DNA of 20,463 nucleotides from positions 1-20,463 of the forward strand of contig JAISTO010000126.1 of assembly GCA_031272575.1 (NCBI GenBank). The letters run 5' to 3'. The DNA is from Treponema sp. GTDB taxonomy: Bacteria > Spirochaetota > Spirochaetia > Treponematales > Breznakiellaceae. The notes under the pieces were generated by a model that was not told the DNA's origin, did no database searches, and worked only from the letters and a program-made list of their open reading frames with translations. Shown piece by piece: positions 14,966 to 20,463 of this stretch (positions are counted from its first letter, which is position 1; each line of letters opens with the position of its first letter). The translations under genes and the position numbers were made by a program.

Positions 14966-15778
14966 TCAGCGTACCACCGCGTTCTTGAAAAACACGTCGA
15001 GCGCCTTTTTGTGCAGCGCGTCCAACTCGCCTGACTCTTTTAGTTCCCGCAGCGCGCCGTCCACCGCGTCCCGCAGGGCGACGGATTCCTTGCGGTAGAT
15101 GTAGTACGCTTCCTCGAGGCCCCCTATCGACTCGCCCACTATTTTCAGGTGGGCGTTGGGCCAGAAGGTGTTGATCAACTTGACATCCTGCTCGGTGCGG
15201 ATAGTCGCGTCGATTACGCCGGTGAGCAGGTTCGTCACCAGAATGTCAGGGGTGGCCTCGTAGTAGAGAATTTGGATTTCCCCGCCGGGGTGCCCGCGGT
15301 TCCATGTCTCTATCTCCAGCGCCGACTCCGAGCCCGGCGCCACGCTGATGATCTTGCCGGCAAGGTCGTCGAAACTCGCTATGCCCTCGGTACCCGGCGC
15401 CACCACGAGGTAACGGTTGTCTGCCCCGTAGCCTTCCTCCGCGAAAAGGTACTTTTGCCTGCGCTCGTCATTGACCGCGTACTGGTGCGCGGCTAGATCG
15501 ACCCTGCCCGCGTCCAGCGAGGCGAGGATGTTCTTGAACTCAAGTATCTCGTAGCGGAACTTATAGGCCTCCAGTTTCCGGTCGACGGCATCGAGCAGGT
15601 CCCGCTCGAAACCCGCCAGATCCCCCGAGGGGTCCAGATAGCAGTAGGGCGGATAGCCGTTCCCCGTGCCGATCACCACAACCGTCCCGTCATCCTTCGC
15701 GCAGCCCGAAACTGCCGCCAGGAGCAGTGCCGCCGCCAGCGCCGCGCGGGCGCCTGTGCTTTTTTCACTTCGTTTCAT
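14966..15778 (-). CDS. Family 3 solute-binding lipoprotein (polar amino acid/cystine type)
   Basis: Extracytoplasmic binding protein of an ABC importer, 270 residues. A basic start and hydrophobic stretch lead to VSGC with lipid-modified Cys26. The mature domain has family 3 features: GNGYPPYCYLD and GDLAGFERDLLDAV near the N-terminus, ILASLDAGRVDLAAHQYAVNDERRQKYLFAE, the hinge FDDLAGKIISVAPGS, and the final ELKESGELDALHKKAL. Such proteins bind polar amino acids; the closest feel is the cystine-binding TcyA/FliY group, but specificity is inferred. AAGGAG lies five to six bases before the ATG. It is the first gene of the unit binding protein - D - K, two bases from D. No permease or ATPase is adjacent, so the importer must be completed elsewhere or the protein acts as a sensor. 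Confidence -1.
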   Translation of the reverse strand: MKRSEKSTGARAALAAALLLAAVSGCAKDDGTVVVIGTGNGYPPYCYLDPSGDLAGFERDLLDAVDRKLEAYKFRYEILEFKNILASLDAGRVDLAAHQYAVNDERRQKYLFAEEGYGADNRYLVVAPGTEGIASFDDLAGKIISVAPGSESALEIETWNRGHPGGEIQILYYEATPDILVTNLLTGVIDATIRTEQDVKLINTFWPNAHLKIVGESIGGLEEAYYIYRKESVALRDAVDGALRELKESGELDALHKKALDVFFKNAVVR

Positions 15779-15816
15779 TGGGTCTCCTTTGTAGGTGCTT
15801 ATATCCTACTAAATAC

Positions 15817-15845
15817 ATAGTATTAGTATGAAATTGTTTTGTCAA
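15817..15845 (-). promoter_or_regulatory. Promoter of the binding protein/nitrogenase-like operon
   Basis: On the minus strand TTGACA (15840-15845), preceded by seven C residues, 17-bp spacer, TACTAT (15817-15822). The shared 10-mer ACATAGTATT (plus strand 15815-15824) overlaps the -10 and sits inside an imperfect inverted repeat with arms TACTAA and TTAGTA (about 15807-15828), a possible operator. Confidence -1.
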
Positions 15846-15875
15846 GGGGGGGGATAGCCCTCGGGTTGTGTGCCC

Positions 15876-15904
15876 TTGACACCAGCGCCGCGCGTGAGTA
15901 GACT
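15876..15904 (+). promoter_or_regulatory. queA promoter giving a leaderless transcript
   Basis: TTGACA (15876-15881), 17-bp spacer, TAGACT (15899-15904). The queA ATG at 15912 begins seven bases after the -10, where transcription itself would start. There is no Shine-Dalgarno sequence. Confidence -1.
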
Positions 15905-15911
15905 GGTCCCC

Positions 15912-16931
15912 ATGCAGACAACGGATTTCACTTTCGATCTTCCAGAGGAGTTGATAGCGCAGCGGCCCCCGCCCGAGCGCGGCATGAGCCGGCTCCTCGT
16001 GCTCGACCGGAACACGCGCACATGGCAGCACAGCAGCATGACGGAACTGCCGCGCTTCCTCCCCCCCGGCGCGCTTCTCGTTTTCAACGACTCGCGGGTG
16101 CGGAAGGCGCGGCTGCGAGGGACCTCGGCGGACGGAAGCGGCTGCGCGGATTTCCTTTTGATCGAAAAAAAGGATGACACCCTCTGGAAGGCGCTCGTGC
16201 CCCGCGCACGGAAACGGAAGCCTGGTTCCGTCTATCAGTTTGACCAGGGCCTCAGCGCCGAAGTGCGGGGAAATGCGGGCCGCTATATCATCCTTCATTT
16301 TAACAAACCGGTGACCGAAGCCTATATTGAAGAGTGTGGGCATATCCCCCTGCCTCCGTACATAAAACGCGCGGACGAGGCCGCTGACAGCGAACGCTAC
16401 CAAACAGTCTACGCGCGCGATCCCGGCTCCGTGGCGGCCCCCACCGCGGGGCTGCACTTCAGCAGCGAGATGCTGGCCGAACTCGCTGAGCGCGGCTTCG
16501 AGTCCGCGTTCGTCAGCCTCGACGTAGGCCCGGGGACGTTTTTTCCGGTGCGCGCCGAAACGATCGAAGCGCACGTCATGCATGCGGAGCGGTACCGCGT
16601 CGGCGCTGGCGCGGCCGAGCGCATCGAGCAGGCGAAACAGCAGGGCCGCGCGATAGCCGCGGTAGGCACAACCAGTATGCGGGTCATCGAGTCCGCATGG
16701 GAGCAGGGCCGCCTCAGGCGGGGGGAAGGCCGCACTTCCCTCTTTATTTACCCCGGCTACACATTCAAAGCCGTCGACCTGCTCTTTACCAACTTTCACA
16801 CCCCCCGCTCCACCCTGCTGATGCTCGTATCCGCCTTCGCCGGCCGTGACTTCATCCTCGAAGCCTACCGCGAGGCAGTGCGGGAGCGGTACCGGTTTTT
16901 TAGTTACGGGGATGCGATGCTTATCCGGTAG
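15912..16931 (+). CDS. queA: S-adenosylmethionine:tRNA ribosyltransferase-isomerase
   Basis: Makes epoxyqueuosine in tRNA by transferring and rearranging the ribosyl part of S-adenosylmethionine onto the preQ1 base at the wobble position. It has 339 residues, the usual length. Recognisable blocks in order: FDLPEELIAQRP at the N-terminus, LLVFNDSRV, PLPPYIKR, the highly conserved PGSVAAPTAGLHFS, LDVGPGTFFPVR, GTTSMRVIESAW and TNFHTPRSTLLMLVSAFAG near the C-terminus. The start is ATG 15912, giving the standard N-terminus; a TTG at 15870 in frame would add 14 residues overlapping the promoter. It stands alone, divergent from the binding-protein operon and convergent with the methyltransferase gene. 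No other queuosine gene is nearby. Identification is secure. Confidence -1.
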   Translation: MQTTDFTFDLPEELIAQRPPPERGMSRLLVLDRNTRTWQHSSMTELPRFLPPGALLVFNDSRVRKARLRGTSADGSGCADFLLIEKKDDTLWKALVPRARKRKPGSVYQFDQGLSAEVRGNAGRYIILHFNKPVTEAYIEECGHIPLPPYIKRADEAADSERYQTVYARDPGSVAAPTAGLHFSSEMLAELAERGFESAFVSLDVGPGTFFPVRAETIEAHVMHAERYRVGAGAAERIEQAKQQGRAIAAVGTTSMRVIESAWEQGRLRRGEGRTSLFIYPGYTFKAVDLLFTNFHTPRSTLLMLVSAFAGRDFILEAYREAVRERYRFFSYGDAMLIR

Positions 16932-16966
16932 GGAAAAAGTTCGCGGAGGGGGGGGAGGGGTAATTA

Positions 16967-19654
16967 CTATGCGGCCCCATCCACCGCCGCGCGCTCCGTG
17001 TCCGTCAGGCCGCAAAGCGCGCAGACTTCCCGGTCAATCGCCGCCTCCAGGGCGGAAGTGCGGGCCCGCAGGTCCGCGGCCTTTGCCGCCAGGATCGCGT
17101 CGACCCTGCGGACTATCGCGCATTGCGCTTCGGGCGGGGCGCGGGGTATGGGCGTTTCCGCGAGCGGCTTGCTGTAAAATTCGATCATATCCCCCTTGCG
17201 TTTTCCCCGGTGATAAAACCACTGGTAGTACAGTGTTGAATTCAAAAGACCGAGAATATACTTCAATTGAAAGTCCGTATCTTTTATGGTGATGAAATAC
17301 AGATCCGCGCAGCCGTACCAGGGCGTTTCGTTGTAAGCGAACGTATTGCGCAGGCTGCGCTGCGGAACAACAATTTTTGGAGAAAGAAAGATCGCTTCGT
17401 CCCGCGGCCTGTGCAGAAACGGCGCGTTGACAGATGAATGCTCAATAACAGCCTGATACTTTTTAAGATGATTCCTGATTGACGGGACATTGATCCCGTC
17501 CGGATTTTTTTTGTCCGCGTAAAGCAAAAACAACCTGGTTTCGGTCCGCGCCGCATACCGAGCCGCATCGGAGTTCTTGTAGAGCGGTTTTAAGATGCCG
17601 GGATTCTCCGCCCTGATTTGCTCAAGCAGCGCCCCGTCACGATCCGCGTCAAGAATGAATATCCCCTCCCCCACCCGTGCGTCAATTCGCGGATACCTCG
17701 CATGGTGCGACTCGGAAAAAGTATCGGCGCCGCTTACCAGCCCCTGATTCACATGACAAATATCTCCAAGCAGAAAAGCGCCCTCCCCTATCTTTGCGAA
17801 TATCGTTTCAAAGGGATTTGCCCGCGAACGCTTCGTCATGCGAAGGTAGCGTTCCGCGCCGTCGTAGAGATCGGCCTGCGGAATATCCTCGTACGCGGTG
17901 AGGAAGTCAGCGCCGGAAACGACGCGCTGTACAATCGCGGCGTCCGCATAGCCGCTCCTCGCGGTCAGACAGCAGGCGCACAGCGCGGCCGCGTCATGCC
18001 CCTTGCGGAACATCGTGATCATATTATGCTGTCCGGGCGCGGACGGAAAAATCCGCAGTTCGTTGAAATTAACGAGCCGCAGAAGAATCGCCCGCTCCTC
18101 AAAATCGCGGCGCAGTTTCGCGGCCCCGTACGCGGTAATGTAATAATTTGTCGTAATAAAAGCGCCCACTCCGTTGTCATTTAGCATTTCGAGCGCAAGG
18201 TGAAAAAAGAAATAAAAGTAATCCATCTTGCCCTGATAGAAGCGCCCCAGCGCGCCGCTCTTCACCGGCGCAAACAGCGCCCTGTGCCCGCGCTCGCCCA
18301 GGTACGGGGGGTTCCCCACCACCGCGTCAAAGCCGCTGCCCGGAAATGCGTCCGGCAGATCGAGCAGACTGTTTCCACTGATTACATGGAAGCCAATTTC
18401 GGGCAGCGGGGAAAGCCGCATGCAGCGCGGCTCCGCGCTGTAGTACGCGCTTTTCAGCAACTCGAGCCAAAGGCGGAGGCGGCAAATGTTGACCGCGTTC
18501 TCGTTAATGTCCATGCCGAAAAGCGCGTTTTCAATGATGATTCGTTTTTCACGGAAGAGCGTTTCCTGCACCCGCTGACTTTCGGTATCTCCGCAACGGT
18601 ACGCAAAAACTGTGCCATCCTCGCCAGCCATGCACAGTTCATCGTTCTCTATCCGCGCGGTATATCCGTGCAGGCGTTCGCCGTCTTCGCCGCAGAGCAG
18701 GCGCAATTCACTTTTTATGACGATGATTTCATTCAGCGCGCTCACCAGAAAATGCCCCGCGCCCGCGGCGGGATCGCAGACCGAAAACGCGCGCAGGATG
18801 CCGTTCGCCTCGGCGGGCGCTATGCTCTCGACGGCGCGCTTCAGTTCCGCAAAGGACGCGCAGTGCCAGCCCTTCGCGGCATTGAACTTTTGCGTCACGG
18901 CCCTGCGAAGGGTCTCGCGGCACATATAGGACGTAATAAAATCCGGCGTGAAATATGCGCCGTCCCTGCAGCCGTTGATCTTTTCAAAGATGAGGCCGAT
19001 CACCGCCGGCTTGATAAGCGGCTTGCTGCCGTGCGCGTCCGGGACCCCCGAGAAATCGAACGCGTCCAAAAAAGCGAACAGGTACTCGAGCGCGTCCATT
19101 TCACCGCCGCGTTTTTTTCCCTGCCTGTCCTTCAGCACGGTTTTTGGGAAAAGCGCGAGCGCAGCGTTTTCGAGCGCGCCGATAGAAAAGCAGCGCTTTT
19201 CGGTTTCCGTCATGTCGAAGAGCGGGCAGCGCAGGAACGGCACATTTTTTGTAAGATTTGCGATAGCGGGCGGTCTGTCAGGTTCCTGCACATTGAGTGT
19301 GGAAAAGAACAGTGTGTCCAGTTCCTGATAGTTGTGTATTCTTTCACTGTTAAGAAAGGAAAAAGCGCGGCCGCCGTTACAGTAGCGCAATTGCCGCGCC
19401 TCTATCATTTTTAAAACGAGGATGCGGTTGATCCAGGTAAGGCAGAGTTCAAGCGCAATGGAAAAGGGATCGGAGGCGTCGGGGATTTTCCCGGCAAGAT
19501 GCGTCATGACATTTTCGATAAGCATGCCGTTCCGGCGGCCTGATTGGCCGGTACGCACGGCGCGGCCGTGTTCTTCGCGGAGGCCCAACAGGTAGAGCAG
19601 TTCTTCTGAGAAGGCGCCGTGCGGGCCGCCGCTGCATCTGGAGATCGCAGGCAT
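16967..19654 (-). CDS. Eco57I-type adenine-specific DNA methyltransferase / possible type IIG R-M enzyme
   Basis: Predicted N6-adenine DNA methyltransferase of 895 residues. SAM-binding motif I CDPAAGAGHFL lies near residue 292, preceded by GAYFTPDFITSYM; FGMDINENAV follows, then catalytic motif IV NPPY near 446. A C-terminal target-recognition-like region contains VNQGLVSGAD and LGLLNSTLYYQWFY, ending in a coiled segment like TaqI/HsdS-type specificity domains. Many relatives exceed 1000 residues with an N-terminal nuclease. Here only a short helical region (INRILVLKMIEARQL) precedes the methylase and I see no PD-(D/E)XK motif, so it may be methylase-only or N-terminally truncated. Start 19654 is favoured by a promoter placed for a leaderless message; ATG 19708, with GAGAGG upstream, would add 18 residues but lies inside a repeat-like sequence. 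No separate nuclease gene is adjacent. Confidence -1.
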   Translation of the reverse strand: MPAISRCSGGPHGAFSEELLYLLGLREEHGRAVRTGQSGRRNGMLIENVMTHLAGKIPDASDPFSIALELCLTWINRILVLKMIEARQLRYCNGGRAFSFLNSERIHNYQELDTLFFSTLNVQEPDRPPAIANLTKNVPFLRCPLFDMTETEKRCFSIGALENAALALFPKTVLKDRQGKKRGGEMDALEYLFAFLDAFDFSGVPDAHGSKPLIKPAVIGLIFEKINGCRDGAYFTPDFITSYMCRETLRRAVTQKFNAAKGWHCASFAELKRAVESIAPAEANGILRAFSVCDPAAGAGHFLVSALNEIIVIKSELRLLCGEDGERLHGYTARIENDELCMAGEDGTVFAYRCGDTESQRVQETLFREKRIIIENALFGMDINENAVNICRLRLWLELLKSAYYSAEPRCMRLSPLPEIGFHVISGNSLLDLPDAFPGSGFDAVVGNPPYLGERGHRALFAPVKSGALGRFYQGKMDYFYFFFHLALEMLNDNGVGAFITTNYYITAYGAAKLRRDFEERAILLRLVNFNELRIFPSAPGQHNMITMFRKGHDAAALCACCLTARSGYADAAIVQRVVSGADFLTAYEDIPQADLYDGAERYLRMTKRSRANPFETIFAKIGEGAFLLGDICHVNQGLVSGADTFSESHHARYPRIDARVGEGIFILDADRDGALLEQIRAENPGILKPLYKNSDAARYAARTETRLFLLYADKKNPDGINVPSIRNHLKKYQAVIEHSSVNAPFLHRPRDEAIFLSPKIVVPQRSLRNTFAYNETPWYGCADLYFITIKDTDFQLKYILGLLNSTLYYQWFYHRGKRKGDMIEFYSKPLAETPIPRAPPEAQCAIVRRVDAILAAKAADLRARTSALEAAIDREVCALCGLTDTERAAVDGAA

Positions 19655-19660
19655 GGGGGC

Positions 19661-19689
19661 AGTATGCAGAAAAGCGGGGGGAAGGTCAA
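19661..19689 (-). promoter_or_regulatory. Probable promoter of the methyltransferase gene, leaderless
   Basis: On the minus strand TTGACC (19684-19689), preceded by five C residues, 17-bp spacer, CATACT (19661-19666). ATG 19654 lies six bases after the -10, the same geometry as queA. If ATG 19708 is the real start, this match would be internal and fortuitous. Confidence -1.
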
Positions 19690-19695
19690 GGGGGC

Positions 19696-19757
19696 CAGCA
19701 ATTCTCATTTTACCTCTCACAAAGGCACTCCGCGTTTGAACGCGCGGACACAAAGAA
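19696..19757 (+). repeat. Diverged copy of the dispersed repeat at the methyltransferase 5' end
   Basis: The segment opens with GCAATTCTCA and continues with CTCTCACAAAGG and GACACAAAGAAG, in the same order as GCAAT(G)CTCA, CTCTCACAAAG and CACAAAGAA in copy A at 2749-2810. The middle is not conserved. The 12-mer TGAGAATTGCTG (minus strand here) also occurs on the plus strand at 19948-19959. Confidence -1.
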
Positions 19758-19906
19758 GTGAAAAAAGTTGAGTCTACTCCGAAAAAGTTAACAGGCTCAT
19801 TAAAAATGTATCCACAGATTTTTTATTACTAATCGTGTCTTTTATTGGTGAAAATCAATGACGCAACGAAGTTGCGCTATCTGTGTGTATCTGTGGACTG
19901 TTTCCG
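19758..19906. other. AT-rich intergenic stretch with nested inverted repeats
   Basis: No gene is seen. TCCACAGAT near 19811-19819 pairs with ATCTGTGGA near 19890-19898. Inside is a perfect CGCAAC/GTTGCG hairpin with a GAA loop near 19862-19876. Phrases such as ATCTGTGGACTG and TTCCGTGTGTGC resemble degenerate interspersed repeats common in many bacterial genomes, and lead into repeat copy B. Confidence -1.
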
Positions 19907-19957
19907 TGTGTGCTTTGTGAGAGATTTTTCCCAAAATTCTGTCAAACTGAGAATTGC
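19907..19957 (-). repeat. 51-bp dispersed repeat, copy B (inverted relative to copy A)
   Basis: Reverse complement of 2749-2799, exact over 45 bp and 50 of 51 overall. It ends 14 bases before the -35 of the last gene's promoter. Confidence -1.
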
Positions 19958-19971
19958 TGCAAGGGGGCACC

Positions 19972-20000
19972 TTGACTTTTCCCAGGGGAATCAGTATCTT
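19972..20000 (+). promoter_or_regulatory. Promoter of the coiled-coil protein gene
   Basis: TTGACT (19972-19977), 17-bp spacer, TATCTT (19995-20000). A leader of roughly 38 bases follows, ending in AAGGAG about seven bases before the ATG at 20045. A weaker AT-rich stretch with ATTGATACTATC around 20005-20016 could hold an operator. Confidence -1.
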
Positions 20001-20044
20001 TAACATTGATACTATCAAAAACAATACTTTTTAAGGAGCGCTCA

Positions 20045-20463
20045 ATGAAAGCGGCATTAAAAATTCCCGGCCCCGAATCAGTCTGGAAGATACTCCAGGA
20101 GGTCGCCAAGGGGCTCAAGGAACTGAAAGAGGCTCATGCAGCGGTTCAGGCAGAGGCTCATGCGGTTCAGGCGGAAGAGAACCTGAAATGGCAGAAACTG
20201 CGGGAGTCCCAGCAGGAGACCGACCGGCAGATACGGGAGTCCCGGGATAAGATCGATCGGCTGTTGCAGGAGACGGCCCTTCGACAGCAGGAGACCGCAC
20301 GGCAGATGCAGGAGACCGACCGGAAGCTGCGGGAGTCCCAGGAGCGGACCGACAAGCGAATCAGCAGGCTCGGCAACCGCATCGGCGACCTCATCGAACT
20401 CTTCGCGGCGGCCAATGTCATCGAAAAATTCCAGGCTTTGGGCTTCGAGTTCACCCAGGCGTC
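20045..20463 (+). CDS. Coiled-coil protein, probably with a C-terminal nuclease-like domain (3' partial)
   Basis: Begins at ATG 20045 with AAGGAG upstream and runs off the window after about 139 codons. After a short N-terminal piece (MKAALKIPGPESVWKILQEV) comes a long, highly charged coiled coil rich in Q, E, R and D, with repeats of the type QETDRQIRES, QETARQMQET and ETDRKLRESQERTDKRI. Then comes LGNRIGDLIELFAAANVIEKFQALGFEFT. This layout matches, from memory, DUF3782-type proteins in which a coiled coil precedes a PD-(D/E)XK-like nuclease fold; the nuclease part lies outside the window. Function is unproven. It has its own promoter and is divergent from the methyltransferase gene, so a link to restriction or defence is possible but not shown. 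Confidence -1.
   Translation, partial: MKAALKIPGPESVWKILQEVAKGLKELKEAHAAVQAEAHAVQAEENLKWQKLRESQQETDRQIRESRDKIDRLLQETALRQQETARQMQETDRKLRESQERTDKRISRLGNRIGDLIELFAAANVIEKFQALGFEFTQA

Noticed and set aside
13560..15098. 512-codon plus-strand open frame across the D-like gene
   Set aside because: It is antisense to a protein with clear nitrogenase-superfamily motifs, and its translation is Arg/Val/Asp-rich without motifs.
15765..17015. 416-codon minus-strand frame opposite queA
   Set aside because: queA is secure on the plus strand, and the antisense translation has no coherent domain.
18200..19414. 404-codon plus-strand open frame opposite the methyltransferase
   Set aside because: The minus strand carries DPAAGAG and NPPY motifs in order; the opposite frame has no family features.

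Overview
The window is a GC-rich bacterial chromosome segment with G- and C-runs between genes. Its gene set suggests a diderm anaerobe: a bacterial ferredoxin, an oxygen-sensitive glycyl radical enzyme, two nitrogenase-like subunits and two lipoproteins. A GC-rich spirochaete of the Treponema/Breznakiella type is my best guess, from the PEGA-like repeat protein, a YIDPGTGS-headed CDP-glycerol transferase and a coiled-coil protein of a kind I associate with those genomes. That is inference, with no phylogenetic marker read against a database.

Layout. 1-2746 (+): two overlapping envelope genes, a 5'-truncated LTA-synthase/sulfatase-like phosphoglycerol transferase and a CDP-glycerol glycerophosphotransferase-like protein. 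CCCAAGT heptamers lie inside the first gene. 2747-3267: gene-poor, AT-richer, with a dispersed repeat and a possible Cys-rich microprotein on the minus strand. 3268-5558 (+): a promoter, a small 2[4Fe-4S] ferredoxin, a LysM/M23 peptidase, four consecutive perfect hairpins, and an exported PEGA-like protein. 5661-6053 (-): a small lipoprotein with a good terminator. 6054-6854: mostly non-coding, with repeats, a G11 tract and an orphan leftward promoter. 6855-11108 (+): thrS without its TGS domain, then a glycyl radical enzyme 15 bp later. 11139-15778 (-): a lipoprotein solute-binding protein, nitrogenase-like D and K subunits (2-bp gap, then a 1-bp TGATG overlap) and cysteine synthase. 15912-16931 (+): queA. 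16967-19654 (-): an Eco57I-type DNA methyltransferase/R-M protein. 19907 to the end: a dispersed repeat, a promoter and the start of a coiled-coil, probably nuclease-linked, protein.

The most interesting locus is 11139-15778. The D and K subunits keep the cysteines expected for a P-cluster-type Fe-S centre, and D keeps a candidate cofactor-binding Cys. D lacks the residues that in NifD correspond to Gln191, His195 and His442, so it is unlikely to be a nitrogen-fixing enzyme. Upstream lies a lipoprotein resembling amino-acid/cystine binding proteins, and downstream a cysteine synthase. I infer a sulfur-scavenging reductase, perhaps analogous to methylthio-alkane reductase, whose sulfur product is captured by CysK. 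No NifH-like reductase lies in the window.

Most genes share one promoter design: often a C-run, then TTGAC(A/T/C), exactly 17 bp, and a hexamer related to TATAAT. queA, and probably the methyltransferase, have this promoter placed so that the transcript would be leaderless.
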